Position numbers and translations under genes: made by a program | Shown here: piece by piece, positions 1-13,296 of the stretch | Position numbering within the stretch: position 1 is the stretch's first letter | Layout: every line of letters starts with the position of its first letter | From: Phoronis australis | Lineage: Eukaryota > Phoronida > Phoronidae | Length of the DNA stretch: 62,000 nt | NCBI GenBank assembly: GCA_002633005.1 | Contig: NMRA01000022.1 | Location: 867,357 to 929,356, forward strand | Direction of reading: 5' to 3' | Notes under the pieces: generated by a model | What the model was told of the DNA's origin: nothing | Databases searched by the model: none | The model's input: the letters and a program-made list of their open reading frames with translations, nothing else

Positions 1-3000
1 AGTATTATGGGTAACCCCTGTATTCTATGTTGTTTGCATTTACAATGCTAAAGTTATAATTAATATAAAGCAAATTGATACCCCAAATTGTCGCCACTGT
101 CACGACCTAGTGGGATTGAGGTGATTTGATTCAATTGGCTAATTGAGTATGCGTGATTATACGTCTATTAAATCGTCAATTGCATTATGTTTCACGAGTT
201 ACATAGATATGACGATTCTAATATCTGAAAGCATTTTGAGCTTGTTGTAAAACTGTATGATTTACCGTACGGTCTATTTTCAATAGCTGGCCTGTAATTG
301 AATTAGTAATTGAATTTTCCACGCTGTTTCTATCGGCTTGACCGGCCATCATCAGGTGTGCGACGATCCAAATACGACGGTAATAACTGTCAACAGCCGA
401 ATGCCACTCACCTGGTGATGGCAGAAGAACCTGTCCATAGTGGGAAATTTAACAAGAACACACAAAACAAATTACATGGAGGCTCATCAATAAACTTAGC
501 GAGAAAGTGGGGCAGAGGAAAAAAGCAAGTACCACAAAGGGGTGCTAGGGTAGCATCACCCGACCGAAAATCAACGTCAGTCGTCACTGCTCTTCTCAAC
601 AGTACACGATTCCAAAATCCTTTGAGCGATTTGCTTTTATAGAGAAGCGTATACCAAAACGAGACTCGAAAATAGTTTTAGAATAGACAGAATACCTAAA
701 ACCAGTCCGAAAATTGGAACGCACTGTCGTCTCTTCAATAGAAACTTATTTGCCAAATTTCCGAAAATATCGAGATGATGGAAAAAATGCAGCATGAACT
801 CACAGATGTAGGCGCTTAAAACGAACCGTGACTCAAACGGCGATGGAAGAATACTTTTTTAAGCTTTGTCATTATTTGAAACGTTATAAACTTTAAATTA
901 TTACTGAATCACAAATGTTACACTGAAGAGGAAGACTTCCCATTAATAGGCTGGCAACCCATGTGTTAACAGTATCGTTTGGTATTGATACGCGTTGTAT
1001 TGAAATTGGGATCATTTTTCAATAATCGGGTTTTGAGATAGGTTCCATTTTTTAATTGAGAAATGTACTGCCATTTTTGAGTGGGACTTGGCTCTTCCAG
1101 CACAGCGTCAGACTGCGACCACGTGCGTTCCAGGTTCGATTCCGCCCTGAGACTGATCTCAGAAAATACCGTTTAACCAAATCATAGGAAAAACATTAAA
1201 TGTTTTGATCACCACTTTCTGACCCAGTCCATGCCTACTCAACATGTCCTCTTTCAGGTGCTACGAACGCGTGAATGCACTACTATATATCTGCCGCGTG
1301 GTCTGGTGAGTGCTACATCTGGAGATGTTTCCGTTCATTTGAGCAATTGGATAGAGAAGGAAATTAATTGATATTGATATTTTAGTTTTATCGCACATAT
1401 TTGGTTCACTTCATGTCGCCCTGATATCCTCTGTCTGACGATTTTTTCGTTCGATAACTAAGATACCAAACACTGACTTTGGAAGCGACAAGTTATCTGC
1501 AAAGATATCTCGTATCTGCCCCAAGCTCATAAATCATGCAAAACTCGTGATTTTACACGAAGAACTTGGCATTAAAACCACCTGCTGCGAGGTCATGACA
1601 AACTAGAAATGATGTACCATCGTGTCATCCCAATGAGCAAATCCCGTCCCCCTTGTGATTATTATACGACAAAATCAGGTACAGAACAGTCTGACCTGAA
1701 ATGTTGTCAAATTTGAAAGAATATTAAGCAGTAAACATACAATACGCGATACATGTAAAATGATAAATTGCTACTCATAATCAACCTAAAAGACTTAGGG
1801 CACGTCAATACCTTTCTACCATTATTCACGCATGCATGTGAAAAGATGTCGATACACGATAGAACAAACGTGATATCGCTGTAGGAAGGATGGGAATATT
1901 GTGATAAATGAGTCGTCTTCACTACAAGAGGTTACGTGGATGGTACGCACAAACACGGTGCGTGCCGCTCAGGCGGATAAATTTAACTTTTTAAACTCTT
2001 AAAGTTGCAACGCAGATCCTTGACTTTAGGTTACTTAACGTCACAAAACTGAACTCAAATAAACAACTATAGGGTCTTATTTCTTAGAATATCAAACCAT
2101 GAAATCATAGTCACTGCAGGGAGCCATTAATTCTCTTCCATCGCAGCTGCGGATGTCGATTTCGGTTGATAACCTGATTTTGTCACATTCAGTCAATCAA
2201 TCACAAAGCAAGTCTCTCGCTATAAACAATTTCTGACATTATCGTTCAAATAACACTACCAGGCAGTTTCGGTGAAACAGAATCTAGTATGAAAAAATGC
2301 AGTTTTCTAAATCAGTTTCAGGAAAGAGTAGATAAGATAAACTGACCTGTTAAGTGGTCTTCAGAGAGACCCCGATTGTTCAGTGGCAAGTTATCAAATG
2401 AAATGTTTAACACCATCAGAGTTTATTTATCCCTATCGTGTGCCACTACCGGCACGAATACAACTGTATGTTGAAACAGTAGATCATGTTTCGGATGTAC
2501 TGCATTGATTTGTGCTTAAGTGGGCTCGACACAGCTTTAATCTATTGTTCAATGTTTTTTAAATTGCGATATTTTTATTTTGATCTTTTCCTACTGCAAA
2601 TCTGCAAAATGTGCGGGCCATCGAATTAATTTCTCTGTTATAGCCGCCTAAATAAATGCACCTTTGCTGAAAATGTGAAATTAATATGGGTTACTTAAAA
2701 GTCACCTCAAACTGTCAGTTGTGTGTTTTAAAGGCTTGTTTAGTATGATGTAATTGTGGAATTCGATGTCGAATCGCGATTTATAATTGAACACCAACAT
2801 AACAAAAAAAACAGCACAAAATAACATATTTTTCGATTTAAAAAACTTAATTTGAAATTAAAAAATAATATTTAAATATTTGAAAAGTTAATCGATCTAG
2901 TGAAACAATGACAGCAGCTTTTTGCCAAACTGTGTCGCATGCAGTATTCACACATGTACATAGAAGTCGTGGGGACATTGGTTCTTTCCTGACGACTGCT

Positions 3001-3904
3001 TCACGTAGGAAGATGTCACACCAAGGTAGTTCTTAGAAAGCCCGAGTCCGTTTTAACAACGACGAAATAGGCCGGAAACTAACAGAAACGGCAAATTTGG
3101 TAAAAACCAGGCCTGAATACGAGACCGCCCAAGGGTTCTTATTCAGAGTTTGTGCATCGCTTAGCTGGCTGTAACTCATTTCCCGGCATTCAAAATCGAA
3201 CGGAAAATTTTCTAGGTGTAACAAGATCCATTTAGTGTTTCACGAGTAGTTTAGCTAAACCATGAAGTGTTCCTAAAAACAAGTATGATCGTAGGTATGA
3301 ATGGAGATGATTTGTAACTACAGCTACATTTTATCCTGTATGCATACAATTGGCTAAAAACGAAAGTCGAAGTAAGCATTTCTCTCTCAGAAAATCAGAC
3401 TCATAACATTTATTAAAGTGGTAGCATTACATTTCCGCTACCAACAAGAGCATTGAAACCGTCAGCGACTCAAGAAACAGCAATGGCGTTGCTAACCCTA
3501 CAACTACTGTGAATTCGAAAACACACACGTTCGCATTGTCTTTGACTAGAGTTGGTAACGAAATTAGAAGCTATTACGATAAGGAGCATTATGAGACCGA
3601 GTTTATGATAGTGAAAGGCGAAATTTCATTTTCGTTTTCAGTCAACAGGATGAAATGCATCTTTAACCGCTGGGGATTTCCCATGATTGAAGGAACGAGT
3701 CTTTAATGAACACCTGAAATACAAACTTACAACTTATGTCTTTAGTAAAACATACATCGCTTTATGTGACCTAGAGTTTCAAGAACAATAATTTGTCATA
3801 AATTTGATTTCTGGCTTGACACCAGTAACATTGTTTGACGTGTGACAGTGTGAAGCCATTTTTATATCAGTAGTATAGCTTCTAAGAAACGTGTTCCCAT
3901 AGGA
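1..3904. other. Intergenic stretch, no recognised gene
   Basis: I see no reading frame or exon chain here that resembles a known protein. The longest ATG-initiated frame, about 110 codons at 310-642 on the plus strand, has no recognisable domain and looks like chance. The only structured item is a tRNA-like promoter segment near 1085-1167, listed separately. The base composition is AT-rich and typical of the rest of the window. Confidence 0.5.
1085..1167 (+). repeat. Possible tRNA-derived SINE fragment
   Basis: A perfect internal RNA polymerase III B-box (GGTTCGATTCC, 1133-1143) is preceded by a poor A-box-like segment. The sequence runs on into a tail (GATCTCAGAAAAT) that recurs at about 36823-36835 after another degenerate B-box (about 36801-36810). 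A third weaker relative with GGCGCGATTCC lies near 55290. A tRNA-like head followed by a shared non-tRNA tail is the usual layout of a tRNA-derived SINE. No cloverleaf with paired acceptor stem could be drawn, so this is not called a tRNA gene. Confidence 0.35.
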
Positions 3905-4030
3905 CCAGGGGCCTGTTCTAACAAAACTGACTTAGCTAAGACTAATCTTAAATTTTAGTTAAATTTGTCTCAAAACCAATTCATAAAAGAGATCTTAAGT
4001 TTGACTTAAGAGTTTGACATAAATAAATAA
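3905..4030 (+). repeat. Partial copy of foldback/MITE-like element
   Basis: Begins with the same AGGACCAGGGGCCTGTTC-type end and AACAAAACTGA continuation as the complete element at 4283-4523. It then runs through similar TTAAATTTT-rich sequence and stops without the opposite terminal repeat. It is a truncated relative lying about 370 bp upstream of the complete copy in the same orientation. Confidence 0.55.
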
Positions 4031-4282
4031 ATAAGCTGCTCACCGAAAAGAATACTCCACCTTTCTCTACAATATTCATAAACAACCTTACGAGATGCGT
4101 CATGCAGTCTTGACAAAGAGTTTCACAAAAGTACGTCATACCGAAACTTATTAGAAAATCTTACGTCTTGTTTGATTTATCATCGGTATTCGGAATGCGT
4201 CCAGGGCTTAATTGAGTACTTGTAAGTAATCAATTTCTATTTATTGTTTTTATTGTCACTTCTCTTAAGGCCACGTAGGACC

Positions 4283-4523
4283 AGAGGCCCGTTCCAACAA
4301 AACTGAATTAGCTAAGACAAATCCTAAATTTTAGTAAATTTTTAAACAAAAGTTAAGTTTGTCTTCAAAAGCAATTCAAAAAAGTTTGAATTAACTTTGT
4401 GACGCAAGTTTTGCCTTAAATTTCACTAGCTAACAGAATGTGAAAGTTTCTAAGTTTGGAATTTAAGACAAATCTTAACTTAAGTCAAAAATGAACTTAA
4501 CTTAGTTTCTTGGAACAGGCCCC
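4283..4523. mobile_element. Foldback/MITE-like element, about 240 bp
   Basis: The left end (GAGGCCCGTTCCAACAAAACT) and the right end (AGTTTCTTGGAACAGGCCCC, 4504-4523) are imperfect inverted repeats. The inverted similarity continues inward through AAGACAAATC-type sequence, so most of the element could fold back on itself. It has no coding capacity. This is the structure of a non-autonomous DNA transposon; the superfamily cannot be assigned because no clean target duplication is visible. Confidence 0.6.
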
Positions 4524-4619
4524 TTACCTACAAGTCCGTGCATTTAGGCTGACGTATGTTTACAAAACTTCAGGTACATCGTTAGCAACATAACATGGCC
4601 AAATGTCTTTTGGGTAGGT

Positions 4620-4925
4620 ACTCAAGATGAATTTTCTAAAATGCTGTAACCGTTTTTTTAAACTGATATTTTGTTTTTGTTTTATGTAACTTTTGACTGA
4701 TAGTTCTCATAGAAATAATAAAATTCTTAGTTTTTGATAGCTCCATACAAAAGTGGAACGTTTTAAAAACAATTGTTAACAGAGTTTTGGAGAACAATGA
4801 ACACAACATAGTATGTGATAGGTTCACGTGAATCCGGTATGATGTTCCCAAGTTTGTCAAATTCGTTGTAGAATAACTTTTAAATTCATGGTGCATGTAG
4901 GAATTTTCTTGGAATGCCATATTTT
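4620..4925. repeat. Dispersed repeat, TTTTGGAGAACA family
   Basis: A segment reading TTTTGGAGAACAATGAACAC, followed by sequence like GGTATGATGTTCCCAA, is echoed at about 40143-40235 (TTTTGGAGAACAGCGCACAA, then GGTATGATGTTCCAAA) and more weakly at about 42255-42370. The frame of 94 codons that overlaps it on the minus strand is therefore treated as repeat sequence, not a gene. Confidence 0.4.
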
Positions 4926-5844
4926 AAAGATCAGAGACTCCGCCTCCTTTTGTTAAGCATCCCACAGAATACGTCATATCGTAACAAAAACGAAATTCAA
5001 CCAAACGCTTTTCTAAAGAATTTCTTTCAGAGTGATGTTCTTTCAACATCAATTACGATGAAGAGCCCAAAATGCGTGTATTTATGCCCATGTGTCACTA
5101 CGTGAAGTTGTGCCTATTACCGGAACTATAAAGGTGCACGCACATACATGAGCTCGAACTAATAGCGATAGAACGTGAGTGAAGCTTCACATTTCTTTTA
5201 TAAAACGATGAATTTCGATGTGTATTCAATTAAAATTAAAAATACTCTTACCCGTTTCTTTTCAGTTTAAAACTTCATTAAAGGAATTCAAATTAATCTG
5301 GTGTTACACGGGTAGGGATATTTCAACACGTGGTCAAATGTATACAAAATAAGCAGAATTTATAATGGAATTTAAAAGCACGAATTGTTGTTGGTAAACT
5401 AACAAATTGGCGGCCACAGATGAATGGCACTAATTTCCGTATTCAAGAATTTCCAGTAAAAATTGACTGCATGGCTGTTTATGTTGTGTTCACAACTGAT
5501 GAAAAAGAAGGAAAGAGAATCTCGAAATATTTTATAACAAAGTAGCCGTGCTAAGAATGTTCAGCACACGAGTGCAAAGGCACTCAGTCTAAGACAAGAG
5601 CATGAGATAGTTGCGTCTTACCTGGCACGTGCACCTAATGTGTAAAACAATTGACCAAAAATGTAGAAGACGCGTAATTTCGGATTTAGATGCATAGACT
5701 TTAATACACATAAACGATAAACATGATAAGTGCTTTTGTGAGTTCTAGTGGTCATCGGAAATTCATGTGCAGACAAACTAATGAAAATTATGAAGGTGGG
5801 CGGGGGAACTATCGAGCGAAACATCGCGTCACAATGCTACATAG

Positions 5845-6256
5845 GGGAGAAAGAGGTTGAGGGCACAGGAACAACCAGAATTACGCCTCATGCGCGCGCC
5901 CAGCCTAAAATGTAAGGATGCAGGGGGTCTCGAATTTTTGGGTTTGTGGACCTTATTACTAAAAAAACGAATCAAATAGATGTTGCAATGCCGTCAGTTA
6001 CCGACACACACCCTTGAGAAAGAGCGCATCGCTCGATACGTGGGGATATTTTAATATATTTTAGTACCGACGCTCGTCATTTTAGTTTTACTGAAAAGGG
6101 GGTTTGTTCAAGGCCTATGCATTGTGCATTCGTCCCCCCGAGCCCTCTGGGTGCACGCATATACTAGTCAGCGATTCGCACCCCGAACTGCCAAATGGAA
6201 TCTTGGAGAATTTCAGGGGGGCTATGGCCCCCTTGCCCCCCTAAATCCGTCAATGG
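5845..6256 (+). mobile_element. MITE-like element, CGCGCACCCAG family
   Basis: Contains the family core: a CATGCGCGCGCCCAGCC segment, a G-tract, then GAATTTTTGGGTTTGTGGACC, and further on CTGGGTGCACGC in inverted orientation, ending in a C-tract and CTAAATCCGTCAATG. The same landmarks occur in reverse order in the copy at 10231-10529. It has no intact frame. The ends are diverged, so the left boundary is approximate. Confidence 0.5.
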
Positions 6257-7879
6257 GCTGGCATACGAGCGTGGACGTACTTACATTGTATTTATATTTG
6301 ATTTTGTTGTATTTCATACTGGAGTGATTCGGTAGTTATTGTACTTCATACTGGAGTGACAAATAAGCACAATTCGAGCTGGGTACAGATTGTTGGTACA
6401 TTGATATGTTGCTGGAATACATGAACAACGAAGTGATCACTCCATCAAATAAACACTACAACTATATTACGATCTGAATAACAACCGCAACACACGAAGT
6501 GAATGATAACATCGTGTAATTCTATTTCGAGCAAAATCAAACAAACCTCTACGTACACAAATTAAAAGGGCTATCGATTAAAGCCAAGTTAATTAGACAC
6601 GTATTTTGACACTCAGCAAGAGTAATAGGCGGCGAACCTATGCACTATTCATTATGAAAAACTCAAAAGTTCTGACTACCATTTAAAACGCACGTAAGTT
6701 TTGGAAATGCGTTCTTATATTGTACGACAGGTTAAATTGGGAGACATGACACAAAATTATACTTCGAATTATCTGTTTCAAAGAAAAGATAGCGTCTTGA
6801 TCTGCAAGAACTTATGTCATTTTCAAGGGACAATAGAAATTTTGCTACGGTTAAAAAAATTGAGGGGCATACGTGTTCCGCACCATCTGTTGGCGGCAAC
6901 TACAGATGCATGTCCTCTGGTTTAATTTGTTTTTTCATTTCGCTTGGCTGAAACATACCCCGCAATCCACTTCAGACATCCCACAAATCTCTAATCGTAA
7001 AAAAGATCAATGTTGAAAGCAAAAGCGATGTCTGAAGTTCTATTACGCGATGAAATACTTTGTACATAATGTAGTTATACTCTTCCCTTTGTTTGTATTA
7101 GTTTAGAGCATTGAGCAAGTCTCTCCAGTCAAGATATCCCTGAGATAAAAAATCATAAATTACAACTTTGCGTTTGTGTTTTACAATCACCTTTTTCTAA
7201 GATCATAAAATGAAAAGTGCAGTGTCACTCAAGCGCCGCGTTCATTCTCTGATTTACTACTTGAAAGTCAAGAAGTGAATAAAAATTCAAAATTTAGCCC
7301 ACTATTATCAAATACGAAAGCAACATTTGGACATTAGGTATGACTAAATGTGTTGACGTGGAATTTTATTTCATGAAATGTTTAATTACGTCTAATGGGG
7401 AACCAGGTCCCTTTGCTCGAATATTTTTTCATGACTGGGTTGAATACTAACTTAAAGCAAACCCTATGTTAATTCACTCCCAGACTTTCCTATCACGACA
7501 CCGGATCGGCTTTCGTGTGGCTGAACAGGATAGAAACTTTCAAAGCAAAGCCTTAAAACGAAATCTGACGTGTATACTGCACGATTACAGTAAATGAGTT
7601 GTTGTCAAGGTAAATCTTCTTAGTTCGATTGATTGTGCATTAGCGCTCTCACAGACACTGGAACTCATTAGCAGAATTTATTATGTAACTTCTATTTGAT
7701 AGAACCGGAATATTGCGGTACGATTCATGAAAGCTATAAAATTCAATACCAATTTTTCTCAATAATGAAAACTGACTACAAAATGGAAACATTGCGGTAG
7801 GAAATTATACGAGTTAACGTGTTGATACTTAATTGCGTGCTGCTGTGGGGACTGTTCTTTGAAAAGTTTTATTGTCTTT

Positions 7880-8320
7880 TGGCCAAGAATCAGTCTAGAA
7901 ATGGCTTAGCCTGTTTGTGAAATTGAGTCAAAAAGTTCGAAGCCAAAAGACAGAAATCCGCGGCCTGCTCTGAAGCCGACTGAAAGGCAAAGCCAAAAGA
8001 CAAAAAAGATCAACTTTTGGCTACAAACTCAGACAAACCATGCACGCACCCAGTCTAACATATAGGGGGGGGGGGACCCGAATTTTTCGGTATGCGGACC
8101 TTTTACTGAAAGAGAACAATGAGGACTAAAAAAAAAACCGGCCACTAGGTTCAGGCCAACGAATTTTGCATCCGCACAGACTTCCCGTGGATTTGTTGAC
8201 TTTTGTCTCGTTTACTCGGACTTTTTGTTTCACTGAGGCGGACCTTAATTTTGCCCAATTCGCCAAACTGGGGGGCTCGTTCGAGTCTCCCGAGCCCCCC
8301 TGGATGCGCCCATGCAAACA
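7880..8320 (+). mobile_element. Two adjoining MITE remnants
   Basis: From about 7880 to 8035 there is AAAAGTCAAAAGACA-type sequence related to the foldback element at 21749-21991. From 8039 to about 8315 there is a second copy of the CGCACCCAG family (CATGCACGCACCCAG, an 11-base G-tract, GAATTTTTCGG, a long spacer, then a C-tract and GGATGCGCCCATGC). The several overlapping short frames in both strands at 8126-8406 come from this repeat and are not genes. Confidence 0.45.
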
Positions 8321-9719
8321 GGTCCCACGGCAATTTTCTACTGCGCATTGTACAAGCCGACAGCAGAACAAAAGCTTATTCGTTTGAGATCAGGCATGTA
8401 AAATAAAGTAAACAATACACTATTCAGTACAACACATGTACACACTCGTACACTCATGTGAAAACGGAACTTGAAATACCTATTGAACCCTGATGTTCTT
8501 TCTCCAAGTAATGAGATCTCTTTCACCATTAGCAAAGTATGACTACCAAAGTTTTTATAAACTTTATCCCATAAGTGAAAAGCTTTGAGTCAAAAGAGGC
8601 CCTCAGGGTGAGATTTTGCTACGAAACCCCCAATTCAGGTGATAATATAGATCTCAGATAGACAGATATAGAATCCGACTATACAAAAAGTGAAACCCAC
8701 GGACACAATCACTCATCAAAGAGTTCATTCATAATATTACAACACATAATCACGGTCAAACTCACGAAATTCACGGAATTCCAAAACCTTTACTGCGCTT
8801 TATGGCCATGAAGTCAGTCCGCCAAAGATGCCATCGACAGGTCGACCCAACTTAACCGGCAGCCCGAAGACAGCAACTACATACTCTTGGACTTCTAATT
8901 GCTCGTAACTAAGCGTAATGCTGTTAACAGACTGTTCAATACATTTAAAGCTTATTTCAAAACAGTTCAAATGCCGTGACTTACTAATTAAAACCATGTA
9001 CCCAGTTCGTCCTTCGAAATGTTTGTAATTCCACTTTCCGCTAATGAAAGCTCGCGTACATCATTCGATTGGCTTTAGGGCAGATAACGACGTCTACCCG
9101 GTACTTAGTCAAATGACCTAGATTTTGTTGACTATGTTTATGTACGAAGCGACAAGTGCCAATGTCAAATTTAATGCATGACCCAGTAAATCACCTTTTC
9201 CCGGCGACCTCACGTAACCTTATAGTATATATAAAAAAACTATCAACAAATTCGTCGAATTTAACGCATTGTCGGCTACAATGACTGGGACGGCAGACTG
9301 GCGGAATAATAATGAACCCACTTGAGATAAACGCCATAAAAGATTTGTTGCAAAACTCTTCTCGAGTGATATTGCTGTACTTGAGTATAGCATTCTTTTT
9401 GTTCTGAAAACTGCGGCGTATACGTCAACTTGAATTGTCAGCGTAAACTTAGCAAATTCAGTCAAATATTTACGTTCACGTTGACAAAAACTGCACTCCA
9501 CTAAAAGTCACATTTTAATAAAACGACGAAAATTTTAACCAAACCTTATTGGTGAACTTATTCACCATTTACCCGTTTTTCCGATTCGGTGACACAAGCG
9601 CCAGTAAACTAGAAGAACGTGAGTAACTATGGGGCAAAAATAATTACAACATCTTTATGAAGGAAAAAAGATCTTCAAGGTCCACTTTTTCCAATGGCGT
9701 TGCGACCTAGAAACGAAAT

Positions 9720-9960
9720 CATGCGTGCACCCAACCTGAAAATAATGGGGGGGGGGGGCGAATTTTTGAGAATGTGGACCTTATTCTAAAATTCATGGGC
9801 TAATTATACATCTATGAATTGTGTTTTCGCCGACGTTTGGTAGGTACGGCCTTTTTAGTGGACTTTTAATTGTCTCGTTCTCTACTTTTTTGAGTTTTTG
9901 TTTCCCTGAGGCGTACCTTTTTGCCCACATCGCCAAATGGGGGAAGGCGGTGTAGTGACA
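9720..9960 (+). mobile_element. MITE-like element, CGCGCACCCAG family (partial)
   Basis: Starts with CATGCGTGCACCCAACCTG, a G-tract and GCGAATTTTTGAGAATGTGGACC, matching the copies at 5890 and 8039. It decays near CGCCAAATGGGGGAAGGCGG. No right terminal repeat is visible. The 113-codon minus-strand frame crossing it is not supported as a gene. Confidence 0.45.
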
Positions 9961-10230
9961 AATACACTGCGGAAAAATGGAATACATTTTACCCAATGAC
10001 GATTTTATGGCAGGTAGAGGTTTTACTATTGATGACCTACTGTTTCCAAGACGAGCTAAGTTAAACATACCAGCTTTCACCCAAGGTAAGTCACAGCTTA
10101 GTCCGTAAAAACATCTGACAAAAATACGGTGCATTTCCGCAGTAAGAATCCACGTGGAGCGAGCAACACGAAGTTTTAAAAATTTTGAGTACCATTATGC
10201 TACTGTCAAGCACAAATCCAGTGGATAACT

Positions 10231-10529
10231 CAGTGGCGGATTTAGAGGTGGGCCAAGGGGACCATGGCCCCCCTAATATTCTCCCAGATTCCATTTGGCA
10301 TTTCGGAGTGTGAATTGCTGACTGGCGTGTGTGCGCAGCCAGGGGGCTCGGTGGGTGAACGCACAATTCATAGCGTTGAACAAACCCCGTTTACCCGTTC
10401 TTTTTTTAAAGGTCCACAAACCCAAAAATTCGAGCCCCATACATCCCTACATGTTAGGCTGGGTGCGCGCATGTGACGAAATTGTGGTTATTCCTGTGCC
10501 CTAGGTCCCCCTAACTCAAAATCCGTCTT
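10231..10529 (-). mobile_element. MITE-like element, reverse orientation, near full length
   Basis: One end reads CAGTGGCGGATTTAGAGGTG and the other, as reverse complement, ACGGATTTTGAGTTAGGGGG; these are related to each other as imperfect terminal inverted repeats. The interior carries the family landmarks in reverse order: a C-tract, GGTCCACAAACCCAAAAATTC and CTGGGTGCGCGCATG. CAGTGGCGGATTTAG-type ends are common on non-autonomous hAT-like elements. I see no clean target duplication here. Confidence 0.55.
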
Positions 10530-11125
10530 TATACCACAAGTATATTTGAAGCAAAGCATGTATGTATCGTAATATATGGTTCAAAGATGGCAAGCTTGGA
10601 AAAACATCCAAAGAACTTCAAGCAATGAAGTCAGTAAATGCTTTGCAAAAGTCAATTCTCTTAGCCTCAATTTCGTCCACGAGGCATTCAAGAAATTTCT
10701 GATAGTCAAACGTACGCAACCGTGCAACGGTTTGCTCAATAAAGCTTTCGCTGTACGGCACATCTACGATAAGTCAATGTCAGTTATGTACAAAACTATT
10801 TTTGCTTTCTTAAGTACAGCACAAAACATGGTTATAGATACCATTTTTTCAATGGAGTACTTTATACGGGTCTCACCGATACACTAATCAGTTGTGCAAC
10901 TGAACCAAGTGACTCGCAAAAACAGCCTTAAGAATGAACTTAGGGAAATCACAAGAAATTCATCACAATGTTGCCATATTAGATGGTTATTTGGCTCTGG
11001 GATGTTTCTATGAACACTGTGTCATCCTGTTTAGAACAGGGGACAGTTCACTGAGCCTCAAGAAAGTAAACGAATCAAATAAAAAGAGTAAACGACCTGC
11101 ACTAGAACAGATCCATTTGAAATAA

Positions 11126-12296
11126 ATAAAACCTAAGTTGGAATAATGAACTAACAACAAATTCATGTCGCATCACATATTTAATAAAACACAGATCTTA
11201 TATAACCAGGAATACGACTTTGAATTGCTCACTAACATACTGAACAGCTGTTCTGTTTTTGTTTATGACATTCCTGTAATGGCCGACATCGGTATGCGAA
11301 GCCTGTGGCTGTTTTGTAAACTATATTACGATGTTACACATGTCTATTCGCCTGAGACAGACAGCTCACCTCATACGTGGGTGTGCTCTACCACTAAGGT
11401 CAAGAATCATTTTATGGTTCAGTAGGCGGTGCACTGCTTTTGGGACTGTTTCAAAACTCCTTGTTAAAATACGAGGAGCCCAGTATCAGGTGGCTGTGGA
11501 CAAATGGTTCAAAGGGTGTCTCATACAACGCCGGGAGTTGTACTAGTTCATTAGTCCGTGTGGATAAGATTCTGAGCCCAGGCCTATGCACGTTCATGGC
11601 GAACAAACGACTCAGGTTTTGGATTAGAACGAAAACGTTTTGCTAAATACTACCGAAAACTGATTATTATCAAGGAAGTGTAAAGACCATTGAGTCATCG
11701 GAATTCAATGACCAATGTGTTTAATTTGATTTAAATACTAGATTCCGTTTTCATCCTCTTTTTGTGAATTTAAATCACTCATATTTTTCCTAATTAAGTA
11801 AACAAAAATGGATTTTTTGCCGTTTGAATTTTGAGTTCATTTTTGAGACACCCTTTAGAATTATCCGAATTTCACCAATATCGTTGAGAATTATTTCAGA
11901 TAGACAAAAATCGTCTACTATACTTTGTTATTTGGAATTGGATTACAGAGAGTTTCCAACTTCAGCCTGAGTCTAAGTTCTCTGAAGTATCATCAGTTCT
12001 TACAAGATTAGCTTCTATTTTTCAAAAATAATCCGTGAACCAGTAGAATACTAGCATATAATAAGAATGAATGGCAGGTTGTAGAACATATCACAACCTG
12101 AATCTGAAAAAATTCAAAAGAGTACAACCGGCACATTGTAAACTACTATAACTCTAGTAAGGGCACTAGCGACACCCTACGTACATCTACAAAACAAATA
12201 TACACAAAACGCAGGCACGGATTAACCAGTATCAGGCTTAGAATTACACACAGGCCTTGGTCTTTCAATTCTCCTGAATCGTTGTTCTTTTCTCAG
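11126..12296. other. Gap without supported gene
   Basis: Short frames of 60-90 codons occur at 11165-11646 on the plus strand, but none has a recognisable motif and they overlap one another in different frames, as chance frames do. No repeat family was recognised. Confidence 0.4.
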
Positions 12297-12377
12297 AAAA
12301 GCATACTAAGAAAGCTCTCCCAAGAGCAACACTTTAGAGGCGAAATCGATGAAAAATTCAAAGAGGTTGATGGCAAG
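12297..12377 (+). other. Exon-like segment, 81 bp, unassigned
   Basis: A good acceptor (polypyrimidine run ending TTTTCTCAG at 12296) and a good donor (AAG/GTAAGC at 12378) bracket an 81 bp segment. It is open in only one frame and gives 27 residues starting KSILRKLSQEQHFRGEID, hydrophilic and helix-like. It starts and ends in phase 0. I do not recognise the peptide. Short open segments between decent splice sites also arise by chance, so this is a candidate only. Confidence 0.25.
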
Positions 12378-13245
12378 GTAAGCACACCCACGACCACGGC
12401 TGGCACGATATTAACGACGCTTACACTAGCCTGACAACACCGACGATGACGATTAGCAACTCAATGGCACTGGCGAGATCTACATGCATTTACATACCAA
12501 ATTTGTAAAGGTTCGGTCAAAGGTTAGCCGAGCTAGAGTTCCGTAAACATAATTTGAAAAATATTTGTCGCAGCGCCATCTTGTGTCCGATTTCGCACAA
12601 TAACAACAGGACTCGGAGTGTTGATTAAGTAAACTCTGTACGTAAATATCATATCGATCAGACGAAAAAATACGATCTCTAGCACAAATATGATAGGCTA
12701 ATAAAGTGCAACCATAATTAACTAGTCAACAAAAGAGCAGTCATCTAAGCAGTAAATGTCGAATATCGCGAGAACGGTAAGTCGTAACAAGTGTCGGGTT
12801 CTAATAAGTTGATAGCTCTTGAAAAGATTTAACCACATACCAGAATCGTTAAGTGACGCCGAGAATACGGCAAAAAACTCAGTTACTTGGGGACCAGTCC
12901 TGGGAAAATCTCGAATAACTCGAGAACGGTAAGACACAGAGAAAAATAAACAAGACAATCCAGATAACGAATTCGATGGTCTATTCAAAATGCCACCAGA
13001 AACAGCGGAGCTATGACTCTACAACCGAAAAAAGAGAAAAATAGCCGCCACAGAGCCATTCACGAAACACATGTTGTTTGTAAATTTCACGTTGATCCGA
13101 TAAGAATTATGATCTGTAGCGTGTGAACAAAGAAACAAACAAAAAATCTTATGACAAAAAATAACTCCTGCATCCGCACGGACTGTCCAATTACAAGTAT
13201 ACTATGGTCTCGTGTTTACGTGTCAGCTTCATGTTTGATTTCCAG

Positions 13246-13296
13246 AAAGTGACAAGCCGTCTGCCGTCTTTGAGTGGAATGTGCCTGAGCATTTGG
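13246..13296 (+). other. Exon-like segment, 51 bp, unassigned
   Basis: An acceptor (GATTTCCAG ending at 13245) and a plausible donor (TTGG/GTATTT at 13297) flank 51 bp. Read with two leading bases completing a codon, it gives SDKPSAVFEWNVPEHL plus one trailing base (phase 1 in, phase 1 out). It would join in phase with the segment at 14970 but not directly with the one at 12297. No homology is recognised. Confidence 0.2.
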